Of a stretch of 12,272 nt of DNA, positions 1-6,658 are shown in pieces; positions within the stretch are counted from its first letter, which is position 1, and the number at the start of each line of letters is the position of its first letter. The notes beneath the pieces are model-generated. The model saw only the letters and a list, made by a program, of their open reading frames with translations, had not been told where the DNA came from and did not search any database. The translations under genes and the position numbers were made by a program. Source of the stretch: Candidatus Rifleibacteriota bacterium (GTDB lineage: Bacteria > Riflebacteria > Ozemobacteria > Ozemobacterales > Ozemobacteraceae); assembly GCA_017526725.1 (NCBI GenBank), contig JAFXRA010000280.1:1-12272 (forward strand), given 5' to 3'.

Positions 1-293
1 AGCAACCATCTTACCTGTGGTTTCTTCGTTGGCTGGAAGACCAAATTCTTCACCGATACCAACACGAACGGCTGGAGCCATGTGAACAACACAGGTCTTA
101 GTTGGATCGTCGAGGTTCTTCTGAACTTCGCAAATGTTCTTTTTAACAGTGAGAGCGCCTACTGGACATACAGCAGCACACTGACCGCAGTTGATACATT
201 CGGTTTCAGCGATTGGCTTGAAGAAAGCTGGAGTTACAACAGTGTTCTTACCACGACCAGCGAGGTCGATGGCGGCTACACCGTGGATTTCCT
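1..293 (-). CDS. hydA: [FeFe] hydrogenase catalytic subunit HydA, continuation after the frameshift (partial, runs off the left edge)
   Basis: This stretch continues HydA in the frame shifted by one base relative to 276-776. Reading leftwards on the minus strand it gives IHGVAAIDLAGRGKN, then a second 4Fe-4S motif CINCGQCAAVCPVGAL, then TCVVHMAPAVRVGIGEEFG and TGKMVA at the window edge. The PAVRVGIGEEFG and TGKMVA motifs mark the start of the H-cluster domain of [FeFe] hydrogenases, which separates this from NuoG or a formate dehydrogenase subunit. The H-cluster cysteines themselves lie outside the window. The frame is open to base 1. No convincing start codon with a ribosome-binding site precedes it, so it reads as the rest of the upstream gene, not as a gene of its own. 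Confidence 0.85.
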
Positions 294-776
294 ACAATAT
301 CTTACACACTGACCGCAGAGGATACATTTTTCTGGATCTCTGACGATAGCGTAAGAAGAGTTGTCGATTGGATGTGGTTCAGCAAGCTTTTTGAAGCGGA
401 CTTTGTCAACGCCAAGCTTGTGAGCGATTGCTTCAAGTTTGCAGTGGCCAGCCTGATCACAGGTTGGGCATTCAACTTTGTGAGAAGCAAGAAGAAGTTC
501 TACTGCTACTTTACGAATCTGGCGCAGTCTTGGAGTATGAGTTTCAATCTTCATACCAGGAGCTGGAGCAGTAGTACAAGCTGTATTAACCATTCTAGCA
601 CCGTTAGGCATGATGTTTTCGATTACACAAAGACGGCAAGCACCGTAAGCCTTGAGCATTGGATGATAGCAAAGAGTTGGAAGGTCGATTCCAGCTTTTC
701 TAATTACTTCGAGAAGATTTTTTTCGTTATCAAAAGCGACTTCTTTTCCATTTATAAATAGAGTTTTTTCAGCCAT
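276..776 (-). CDS. hydA: [FeFe] hydrogenase catalytic subunit HydA, N-terminal part, broken by a frameshift
   Basis: HydA is the H2-forming or H2-splitting subunit of the cytoplasmic HydABC complex. This part holds the electron-relay domains. Residues 36, 47, 50 and 67 are the cysteines of a NuoG-type 2Fe-2S ferredoxin domain (C-x10-C-x2-C-x16-C). H99, C103, C106 and C112 form the His-Cys 4Fe-4S motif (H-x3-C-x2-C-x5-C). C151, C154, C157 and C161 begin the two-cluster ferredoxin domain. Right after C161 the frame fails: AGG AAA TCC replaces an expected CAG GAA ATC, consistent with one lost base between plus-strand positions 293 and 294, and the reading ends at a TAG. The start ATG lies 16 bases after hydB with a G-rich ribosome-binding site (GGGGGAA), so it belongs to the same operon. 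The break may be a sequencing or assembly error or a true mutation. Confidence 0.88.
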   Translation of the reverse strand: MAEKTLFINGKEVAFDNEKNLLEVIRKAGIDLPTLCYHPMLKAYGACRLCVIENIMPNGARMVNTACTTAPAPGMKIETHTPRLRQIRKVAVELLLASHKVECPTCDQAGHCKLEAIAHKLGVDKVRFKKLAEPHPIDNSSYAIVRDPEKCILCGQCVRYCRKSTV

Positions 777-792
777 TATACTGTTCCCCCAA

Positions 793-2691
793 TTACTTTA
801 TTGCGCCAAATTTGCAAGTTCTCTTGCAAGCGCCACACTTAATGCACTTAGTTTCATCAATCTTGTGTGGATTCTTTACAGTGCCGGAAATAGCTCCAAC
901 TGGGCACTGTCTAGCACAGGCAGTGCAGCCTTTACATTTAGCTGGGTCAATTTCGGGACAACTGAGAGCAGCACACTGATGAGCTGGACACTTTTTATCA
1001 CGAACGTGTGCAATATATTCATCTCTGAAAGTCTTAAGAGTTGAGAGAACTGGATTTGGAGCAGTCTTACCAAGAGCACAGAGAGAACCGTCAGAAACAG
1101 CCTTAGCAAGTTCTTCCAACTGGTCGATGGTTTCCATAGTGCCTTTGCCAGCGATAATATCGTCTAACAAAGCAAGCATCTGAGCAGTACCTTCACGGCA
1201 GAGAACGCACTTACCGCAAGATTCGCTCTGTGTGAACTTCATGAAGAAGCGAGCAATCTTAACCATACAATTAGACTTGTTCATAACAACAAGACCACCT
1301 GAACCAACGATTGCACCATACTTCTTAACTGAGTCAAAATCTATAGGAACGTCTAAGAGTTCTTCAGTCAAACAAGCGCCTGATGGACCACCAATCTGAA
1401 CAGCTTTGAATTCGCTTGGTGGAAGTGGATTGCCTTGGTCATCAGTGATACCGCCGCCGATATCGAATATAATCTTGCGGAGGGTGGTTCCGAATGGAAC
1501 TTCAACAAGACCAGTATTAGCAACCTGACCAGTAAGAGCAAATGTCTTAGTACCAGCAGAATTTTCAGTACCCATACCCTTGAACCACTGAGCACCATAT
1601 TTGAGAATTAATGGAACACAGGCAAGAGTTTCAACGTTGTTGATTGTTGTTGGTTTGCCAAACAAACCGCTTACTGCTGGGAACGGTGGTTTTGCAGTTG
1701 GCATACCGCGCTGACCTTCGATTGAGTGGATAAGAGCAGTTTCTTCACCACATACGAATGCGCCGGCACCTTCCATAACTTCTATATCGAAGCAGAAGTC
1801 AGTTCCGAAAATATTTTTGCCGAGAAGACCGATTTCTCTAGCATCATCAATAGCTTTGCGAATACGTTTAACAGCTAATGGATATTCAGCACGGCAGTAA
1901 ACATAGCCTTTTGTAGCCTGAATACCTTTGGCAGCAATCATCATACCTTCGATAACGCTGTGTGGGTTGCCTTCCATAACGCTTCTGTCCATGAAAGCAC
2001 CTGGGTCGCCTTCGTCAGCATTACAAATAATGTATTTCTGACCATCTGGGCTCTTGTTGGGGAGTGTGAGCTGCCATTTCTTACCTGTTGGGAAACCAGC
2101 ACCACCACGACCTCTTAAGCCTGAATCCAATACTTCCTGACAAACCTGTTCAGAAGTCATTTCGCAGATTGCCTTGCGAGCACCGTCATAACCGCTGTTA
2201 GCAATATATTCTCTAACATCTTCTGGATTTACATGGCCGCAGCGTTTAAGAGTTGTTCTTTGCTGAAGCTTATAGAATGTAATTTCGTCAGCATTTTTAG
2301 AATGTTTACCAGAACCTGGTTCAACAAAGAGAAGTCTGTCGATAACTTCGCCGTTCTTAAGAGTCTTTTCAACGATTTCTTTAGCGTCTTCTGGTTTTAC
2401 CTTAACGTAAAGAATGTTTTCTGGCATTATTGTAACAAGAGGACCCTGCTGACAGAAGCCGTGACAACCGCTCTTAGAAAGATACAAATCTTTCTTTTCG
2501 CCACCACATTTATGATGGTTTGCTTCAACTCTAACTTTGATTCCAGCAGCTTCAATTTCTTTTTGAAGAGCATCAATAACTTTAAGAGAACCGTTAGCAA
2601 CACAGGCAGTACCTGCACAAACTACAACACGGCGATCTTCAAGATTAGCTTTAAATTCTTCTGCAACTTTCTTAAGATCTAAATTACTCAT
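793..2691 (-). CDS. hydB: NADH-binding, NuoF-like subunit HydB of electron-bifurcating [FeFe] hydrogenase
   Basis: HydB carries FMN and binds NAD(H); in HydABC complexes it links NAD(H), ferredoxin and HydA in the cytoplasm. The 632 residues are close to the usual full length. In order: a thioredoxin-like 2Fe-2S domain (C25, C30, C76, C80); the NuoF core with the flavin/NADH motifs GRGGAGFPTGKKW (194-206), NADEGDPGAF (224-233) and GAGAFVCGEETAL (308-320); a NuoF 4Fe-4S site (ESCGKCVLCREG, C492, C495, C498, plus C538); and a C-terminal two-cluster ferredoxin (C586, C589, C592, C596; C616, C619, C622, C626). The ferredoxin tail and N-terminal 2Fe-2S domain distinguish it from plain complex I NuoF. 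Its ATG overlaps the hydC stop in an ATGA, which suggests translational coupling. It uses many AAG, TTC and AAC codons, unlike the AT-ending codons of the pilin operon, as expected for a highly expressed gene. Confidence 0.95.
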   Translation of the reverse strand: MSNLDLKKVAEEFKANLEDRRVVVCAGTACVANGSLKVIDALQKEIEAAGIKVRVEANHHKCGGEKKDLYLSKSGCHGFCQQGPLVTIMPENILYVKVKPEDAKEIVEKTLKNGEVIDRLLFVEPGSGKHSKNADEITFYKLQQRTTLKRCGHVNPEDVREYIANSGYDGARKAICEMTSEQVCQEVLDSGLRGRGGAGFPTGKKWQLTLPNKSPDGQKYIICNADEGDPGAFMDRSVMEGNPHSVIEGMMIAAKGIQATKGYVYCRAEYPLAVKRIRKAIDDAREIGLLGKNIFGTDFCFDIEVMEGAGAFVCGEETALIHSIEGQRGMPTAKPPFPAVSGLFGKPTTINNVETLACVPLILKYGAQWFKGMGTENSAGTKTFALTGQVANTGLVEVPFGTTLRKIIFDIGGGITDDQGNPLPPSEFKAVQIGGPSGACLTEELLDVPIDFDSVKKYGAIVGSGGLVVMNKSNCMVKIARFFMKFTQSESCGKCVLCREGTAQMLALLDDIIAGKGTMETIDQLEELAKAVSDGSLCALGKTAPNPVLSTLKTFRDEYIAHVRDKKCPAHQCAALSCPEIDPAKCKGCTACARQCPVGAISGTVKNPHKIDETKCIKCGACKRTCKFGAIK

Positions 2692-3185
2692 TTAGCGGCC
2701 CCCTTTTCGTTAGCGATGATTTCGTCAATAAATTTAAGTGCTTTTTCTGGAGTCATCTGACCATGAACGTCTTCATTGATAACCATAACAGGAGCAAGAC
2801 CGCAAGCACCAAGACAAGAAACTATTTCAAGTGTGAAAAGCATATCGTCAGTAGTAAGCTTCTTTTCGTTAAGTCCAAGCTTTTTCATGATCGCATCAAG
2901 AACAGACATAGACTTTTTAACGTGACAAGCAGTACCGTTACAGCATTTAATTAAATACTTACCCTTTGGAGTAAGAGAGAAGTGAGCATAAAATGTTGCT
3001 ACACCGTAAATCTGAGCTGCAGAAATTTTTAATTTTCTTGCACAAAGATTTATTGCGTCTTCTGGAAGATAGCGATAGATTTCCTGAACTTCTTGAAGAA
3101 TAGGAACTAATTTGCTAGCATCGCAATTCCATTTGTCTACAATTTCGCAAACCTTTTCTAATTTGGTGTCAACTTGGTCGGCCAT
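2688..3185 (-). CDS. hydC: NuoE-like 2Fe-2S subunit HydC of electron-bifurcating [FeFe] hydrogenase
   Basis: HydC is the small thioredoxin-like subunit that passes electrons to and from HydB. At 165 residues it has the normal NuoE-family length. An N-terminal helical part (about 1-70) includes the family motif QIYGVATFYAHFSLTPKG (58-75). The 2Fe-2S domain has its four ligands at C82 and C87 (CNGTACH) and C124 and C128 (CLGACGLAPV). It is the first gene of the operon. The ATG at 3185-3183 is preceded by a strong AGGAGGT ribosome-binding site eight bases away, and a promoter and Rex-type operator lie upstream. The TGA stop overlaps the hydB start by four bases. The hydC-hydB-hydA set points to a trimeric NAD-linked hydrogenase and not to complex I, whose membrane genes are absent here. 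Confidence 0.94.
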   Translation of the reverse strand: MADQVDTKLEKVCEIVDKWNCDASKLVPILQEVQEIYRYLPEDAINLCARKLKISAAQIYGVATFYAHFSLTPKGKYLIKCCNGTACHVKKSMSVLDAIMKKLGLNEKKLTTDDMLFTLEIVSCLGACGLAPVMVINEDVHGQMTPEKALKFIDEIIANEKGAAK

Positions 3186-3220
3186 TACGACGGACCTCCT
3201 GTTATATTTTTATTTTTGCT

Positions 3221-3238
3221 TTGTGAAACTTTTAACAA
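3221..3238 (-). promoter_or_regulatory. putative Rex operator in the hydCBA leader
   Basis: Read on the minus strand the site is TTGTTAAAAGTTTCACAA: two 7-base half-sites, TTGTTAA and TTCACAA, four bases apart. Known Rex operators follow TTGTGAA-N4-TTCACAA or TTGTTAA-N4-TTAACAA; this site combines one half of each type, so it is palindromic except for one position per arm. It lies about +29 to +46 from the predicted transcription start, where a bound repressor could block elongation. Rex releases DNA when NADH is high, which fits a hydrogenase that disposes of NADH electrons. Binding is inferred; no rex gene is in the window. Confidence 0.72.
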
Positions 3239-3272
3239 ACCTCAATTTTAAAAGTAAGCAAAGCGTGAAAGT

Positions 3273-3301
3273 AATATAAGGCTTAGAAGTACTTTCGTCA
3301 A
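3273..3301 (-). promoter_or_regulatory. sigma70-type promoter of hydCBA
   Basis: On the minus strand, a -35 element TTGACG (3301-3296) and a -10 element TATATT (3278-3273) are separated by exactly 17 bases. The predicted start is an A near 3266, giving a leader of about 80 bases before the hydC ATG, which holds the Rex-type site and the AGGAGGT ribosome-binding site. Both hexamers are close to consensus. Confidence 0.75.
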
Positions 3302-3341
3302 CTTTTTTGTTAAGAAGTTTTATTGCTCTAAAATATTGTTA

Positions 3342-4205
3342 TCAAACGAATTTAACTAATAATACAAATATAACTATCATTACAATAAAAACGATACAAA
3401 CATTAATCAGTGTTTTAAGGAAAGTACCACCAATTGTTGGTTTTATGTTTTTCGAAGTAAATTTAACTTTACTTCCCATTCTTGATACTTCTAAACATTC
3501 ATTGTTTTTAGCTATAGAGACAGGCAAATTCGTATACAAACCAATTGCTTCAACTAATTTTGTATTGTTTTTCTCTGCATACACTTTATCCGAAAAAGGA
3601 TTGAAGTAATCTATTTTTCCATCATTAGTCAAATAAGCAATGGCTGATCCTTCAACAAGACCATCAACCATACTGCTATCTTTTTTTTCTTGAGTTTTAA
3701 AAAATATATAGCCAACAAGAAAAGTAGTTATAAAATTAAATATAAAAGACAAAGGGCCATATTCTTTTGGGTCTGGAATATCTGGTTTCGGACTCATTCT
3801 TTTGTGATCAATCCCCCAAGCAACTATGTCTTTTATATTTACACTTTTACTCTTGTATATAGTATAAGTATTAAAACGCAATTCTTTATAAATAGTATTC
3901 ATGGTTGTATTTATAATAGAAAACGATTCTATTAATTTAAAACAAAAGAAACCAATTATAATTAAAGCTATTCCAAGTAAGATTCTTAAAAAAACATTCA
4001 TCTCACCGTAAAAGAAGTTTATTGTTCCACCAATAATGAAAGCAAAACCAATATAATGCCACTGCGTTTCATTTTCATATAAAAGATTTCCATATTCAAA
4101 AGTTACATTTCTAAGTCCTCTCAAACTAGTCAATATTTTTTTATTGTCTTGGCTTTGCTTATTAGAGTTTATATTAGTTTTTGAATTATTATATTTAGGT
4201 ATCAT
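3342..4205 (-). CDS. four-helix membrane protein of unknown function
   Basis: I do not recognise this 287-residue protein. An Asn/Lys/Ser-rich N-terminus (1-25) precedes a close pair of membrane segments (about 49-66 and 71-89). A soluble stretch follows (90-150), then a third segment (152-169), a second soluble stretch (170-258) and a strongly hydrophobic C-terminal segment (262-287). The soluble parts look beta-rich; AIAYLTNDGKIDYF (189-202) followed by an amphipathic stretch resembles bacterial PH-like domains found behind membrane hairpins, but this is only an inference. I chose the ATG at 4205 because AAGGAG lies nine bases upstream. The longer reading from 4286 adds 27 residues and has no such site. 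It lies upstream of hydC on the same strand, but hydC has its own promoter, so no functional link is shown. Its A/T-ending codons are unlike those of hydB. Confidence 0.75.
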   Translation of the reverse strand: MIPKYNNSKTNINSNKQSQDNKKILTSLRGLRNVTFEYGNLLYENETQWHYIGFAFIIGGTINFFYGEMNVFLRILLGIALIIIGFFCFKLIESFSIINTTMNTIYKELRFNTYTIYKSKSVNIKDIVAWGIDHKRMSPKPDIPDPKEYGPLSFIFNFITTFLVGYIFFKTQEKKDSSMVDGLVEGSAIAYLTNDGKIDYFNPFSDKVYAEKNNTKLVEAIGLYTNLPVSIAKNNECLEVSRMGSKVKFTSKNIKPTIGGTFLKTLINVCIVFIVMIVIFVLLVKFV

Positions 4206-4214
4206 TTTATCTAA

Positions 4215-4220
4215 CTCCTT
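4215..4220 (-). promoter_or_regulatory. ribosome-binding site that sets the start of the membrane protein
   Basis: The minus strand reads AAGGAG here, nine bases before the ATG at 4205-4203. No comparable site precedes the alternative in-frame ATG at 4286, so the shorter protein is preferred. Confidence 0.7.
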
Positions 4221-4312
4221 TTGCGACCTCAAACATAACCAAATTTTTACAACAATAAAAGGTTTTATATAACAAACAACAAACAAGCTCTTCTTTTTAA
4301 CTTAATAATTCA

Positions 4313-4342
4313 ATAATAGCAAAAGACTCAACAAAGTTTCAA
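4313..4342 (-). promoter_or_regulatory. candidate promoter of the membrane protein gene
   Basis: On the minus strand TTGAAA (4342-4337) and TATTAT (4318-4313) are 18 bases apart, and TGC directly before the -10 gives an extended -10 element. Transcription would start near 4306, leaving a leader of about 100 bases. An overlapping alternative, TTGAGT-N18-TATTAA, is also present, so the exact element is uncertain. Confidence 0.5.
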
Positions 4343-4422
4343 CAAAACAAACCTTACTTTTTAAGCAGAATCAAAATAGTATATGATAGCATATAATAGA
4401 CATAAATAAGAAAGCTATTTGC

Positions 4423-4451
4423 TTGCAACGGTACCCTTTTTCGCGTATAAT
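4423..4451 (+). promoter_or_regulatory. sigma70-type promoter of the pilin operon
   Basis: TTGCAA (4423-4428) and a perfect TATAAT (4446-4451) are 17 bases apart. The expected transcription start is G4458 or A4459, which is the first base of the pilin ATG or the base before it. The transcript would then have almost no leader. Confidence 0.7.
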
Positions 4452-4458
4452 AATTAAG

Positions 4459-5196
4459 ATGTATAATTATATAAACATAATCCGTAAAAACTTTATCAAA
4501 GCCAAAAAGGGCGTCACTCTTATGGAAATAATGATTGCCCTGTTAATTTTGGCATTTGCTTTTTTACCAATTATCGCTGTTATAGGCACTTCTTCAAAAG
4601 ATACTGACGTTGCCAACTCTATGGTTTTTGCACAAACAACAGCCAGGAATATTTTAGATACTTTATTGGACGATGTTCCTTTTAACTCAATAATTTGTTC
4701 TGGCGATAAACTTGCTATTGCCAAAATACAAGATTATAAAAATTATAAAGCAGACTCTTTTCTTTTTATGATTGGTGCAAAAACAGAAGAAGCCAAAGGC
4801 GAAGTAATAGATGAACGCGGAATTACATACGAAATATCAATTTATGTTCTTCCAATTGAAGCCAGCGATAATGTCAATCATAACGTCTCTAATGAATTAC
4901 TCTTTTCATACCTTCCAAGACCAGTATACGAAGGAGATACATTAGAAGATAATGAAAAGTGGTACACTTATGGGCAAGGGCAAACCCATATGCTAGAAAA
5001 CGCTCCTGACCCATACTCAATAGAAGTTGCAACAATAACGAAAAATGCTTTTGAATTAGGTGCAATACAAAATAATTCCAGCTACTGCATAATGAAGAAA
5101 ATTCTATATAAAATGACTTGGACTAGTCGAGACGGTCATAAAAGAAGTTTAGAATTATATACAATGAAAGCTAATCTGGATTCAGATGGGAAATAA
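4459..5196 (+). CDS. type IV prepilin-like minor pilin (PilV/GspI-like)
   Basis: This 245-residue protein has a class III (prepilin) signal: an 18-residue basic leader ending in KAKKG, then VTLMEIMIALLILAFAFLP. Cleavage is expected after G18, with E23 as the conserved +5 glutamate, and residues 19-42 form the membrane helix that packs into a pilus or pseudopilus. It would be processed by a PilD-type peptidase, which is not in the window. The first helix suits the PilV/GspI group of minor pilins, but the body of the protein I cannot assign. It opens a run of five plus-strand genes. Its ATG is the only standard start codon between the promoter and the cleavage site and has no ribosome-binding site. 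The open frame extends upstream to a TTG at 4423, but that codon is part of the -35 element. Confidence 0.82.
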   Translation: MYNYINIIRKNFIKAKKGVTLMEIMIALLILAFAFLPIIAVIGTSSKDTDVANSMVFAQTTARNILDTLLDDVPFNSIICSGDKLAIAKIQDYKNYKADSFLFMIGAKTEEAKGEVIDERGITYEISIYVLPIEASDNVNHNVSNELLFSYLPRPVYEGDTLEDNEKWYTYGQGQTHMLENAPDPYSIEVATITKNAFELGAIQNNSSYCIMKKILYKMTWTSRDGHKRSLELYTMKANLDSDGK

Positions 5197-5930
5197 TGGA
5201 GCAGAGTATGAATAAGCAAGGCATGGCAATTCCTATAGTATTAGTCTTTGCAGCCATAATGGGAATTGTTTGTTCATTTCTGATAAGAGGCGCCAAGCAG
5301 CATAACCGACAGAACATGACCAGCTATGCTCAGCTTCAATCTTATTTTATTGCAAGAGCCGGCGTTGAACACGCTATGTTAAAAATTAAATATCTTCATA
5401 GAGAGCTTTATGATGCAATCTGTTTATCTCAAGGAAGAAACCCATTATTTGATTTTTCATTAATAAAAAATATGAGTAATCCAGGAGAAGCGATTAAACC
5501 ATATAATCCGGGGCCAGTATTTCTATATAAACCAGGTGATTATACCCCTGAAATGGGAACTGTTTTTACAAATATGAGTAAAAAAAATGGCTATGATAAA
5601 TGGATAAAAGCTTTCGAAAGTGATATAACGTCCAATTCCAACGATAATCCAAATAAAGAAAACAATATAACCACTAACAGTACTTTAGATTTAACAAATA
5701 TGCCTACTGATATAAAAGATCTCTTAAGTGAGCCTTACAGATCAGCAATTTATAAGTTATATGATTTAAATATAGCTGCATCAGAAGTAAAAGAAATAAA
5801 CAATGGAACGGTTAATAAAGTTGATAATAGTGTCATTGTTGAATTTAAAGTGAAATCAGAGATTTTAACAGCTAGAGACGAACCTTTCAATTTTGAAATC
5901 AAGAAAACAATCAGGATAAGCAGAGACTAA
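5196..5930 (+). CDS. PilX/GspK-like minor pilin or pseudopilin
   Basis: The 244-residue protein begins with NKQG followed by MAIPIVLVFAAIMGIVCSFL, a prepilin-like leader and helix with expected cleavage after G9. It lacks the +5 glutamate, as GspK-type tip pseudopilins do. After the helix comes YFIARAGVEHAMLKI (residues 50-64), matching the A-x-A-G-x-E-x-A signature common just behind the helix in PilX/GspK-like proteins. The rest is a polar domain of unknown fold. The ATG shares one base with the preceding TAA. A second ATG at 5208 has GGAG six bases upstream and leaves the short leader MNKQG, so it may be the true start, giving 240 residues. The stop is one base from the next gene. Confidence 0.75.
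   Translation: MEQSMNKQGMAIPIVLVFAAIMGIVCSFLIRGAKQHNRQNMTSYAQLQSYFIARAGVEHAMLKIKYLHRELYDAICLSQGRNPLFDFSLIKNMSNPGEAIKPYNPGPVFLYKPGDYTPEMGTVFTNMSKKNGYDKWIKAFESDITSNSNDNPNKENNITTNSTLDLTNMPTDIKDLLSEPYRSAIYKLYDLNIAASEVKEINNGTVNKVDNSVIVEFKVKSEILTARDEPFNFEIKKTIRISRD
5198..5201 (+). promoter_or_regulatory. possible ribosome-binding site favouring the start at 5208
   Basis: GGAG sits six bases before ATG 5208, a normal spacing, whereas ATG 5196 has only a weak GGGA before it and overlaps the previous stop codon. Both starts are in the same frame and the predicted mature protein is the same. Confidence 0.4.
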
Positions 5931-5931
5931 C

Positions 5932-6645
5932 ATGAAAAACAAAGGTTTTACATTAATGGAAGTAATAATTGCATTTGGAGTATTGACTCTATTCTTAGGC
6001 GGAGTATTCGGTCTTTATTCCAGCGGCAGTAAAATGGGTAATTCAACGATGTGGCTGCAAACCATAACAAATCAATTAAAATCTACAGCCCGTCAAATAA
6101 ATTCTTCTATAAGGAAAAGCTCATATCCATCACTGTTAAGATTCCCTCAATCAATTACAGAAAACAAAGAAGAATGTTTTAGACTTCAATATTATGATGG
6201 AGAGTTAGAAGCCAAAGATTGTCCTGAAGTAAGCAGCAATTCAGATTATGGAAAAAGATTTTTAGTAACAACAGAAGCAACTCCTGCCAAAACAGGTTAT
6301 CCAGATAAAGAAAACCAGGATGCCATAATGGTTTATCACATTTTTTCATTAGCAAAAAATGGCGACATAACTTATTCAAAATACCAGGACACAGAATCAA
6401 AAGATACTTTTACAGATTCTTTCCAAAAAAGCATACCTGGTTCAGCAAAAGGCATTTATAAAACAACTTTGGTAAAAAATGTTGAATCAATAAAATGCGA
6501 AAGACAAGATACTAATAGAGTTAATGATACAGAACCACAGCCGATTCAGATAACAATCAACTGTCTTATGCCCAGAAGTTCAACAAGAAGAACAGAAGTA
6601 GCAGTTGGAACCCCTAATGTAGACATAGTTGCTTTAAAGAAATAG
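5932..6645 (+). CDS. type IV prepilin-like minor pilin (PilW/GspJ-like)
   Basis: This 237-residue protein has a textbook short prepilin leader, MKNKG, followed by FTLMEVIIAFGVLTLFLGGV; cleavage is expected after G5 and E10 is the +5 glutamate. The N-terminal helix would anchor it in the inner membrane before assembly. The globular part has four cysteines (C82, C97, C189, C211) that could make two disulfides in the periplasm. Length and position after the GspK/PilX-like gene suit the PilW/GspJ group, but the globular domain is not recognised with certainty. It starts one base after the previous stop and has only a weak ribosome-binding site, so it is probably translationally coupled. Confidence 0.8.
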   Translation: MKNKGFTLMEVIIAFGVLTLFLGGVFGLYSSGSKMGNSTMWLQTITNQLKSTARQINSSIRKSSYPSLLRFPQSITENKEECFRLQYYDGELEAKDCPEVSSNSDYGKRFLVTTEATPAKTGYPDKENQDAIMVYHIFSLAKNGDITYSKYQDTESKDTFTDSFQKSIPGSAKGIYKTTLVKNVESIKCERQDTNRVNDTEPQPIQITINCLMPRSSTRRTEVAVGTPNVDIVALKK

Positions 6646-6658
6646 GAGAATTAAAAAG

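Noticed and set aside
372..761. Plus-strand open frame of 129 codons over hydA
   Set aside because: It is antisense to a well supported Fe-S protein and its translation shows no family pattern or ribosome-binding site.
1..776. Assignment of the left-edge gene as complex I NuoG
   Set aside because: The sequence after the ferredoxin domain (PAVRVGIGEEFG, TGKMVA) is that of the [FeFe] hydrogenase H-cluster domain, and no complex I membrane genes are nearby.
2233..2682. Plus-strand open frame of 149 codons over the start of hydB
   Set aside because: It is a shadow of the hydB thioredoxin-like domain, whose cysteine motifs are clear on the other strand.
3229..3254. Inverted repeat CTTTTAA...TTAAAAG in the hydC leader
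   Set aside because: The stem is only seven pairs, mostly A-T, with a 12-base loop; it overlaps the better explained Rex-type site and has no terminator features.
4206..4286. Longer N-terminus of the membrane protein starting at 4286
   Set aside because: No ribosome-binding site precedes it, whereas the ATG at 4205 has AAGGAG at good spacing.
4392..4397. Second TATAAT upstream of the pilin operon
   Set aside because: No reasonable -35 element lies 16-18 bases upstream, and AT-rich intergenic DNA makes such hexamers by chance.
4423..4458. TTG start for the first pilin, adding 12 residues
   Set aside because: The TTG is the first codon-like triplet of a strong -35 element and the -10 element lies within the added codons, so it would not be in the main transcript.
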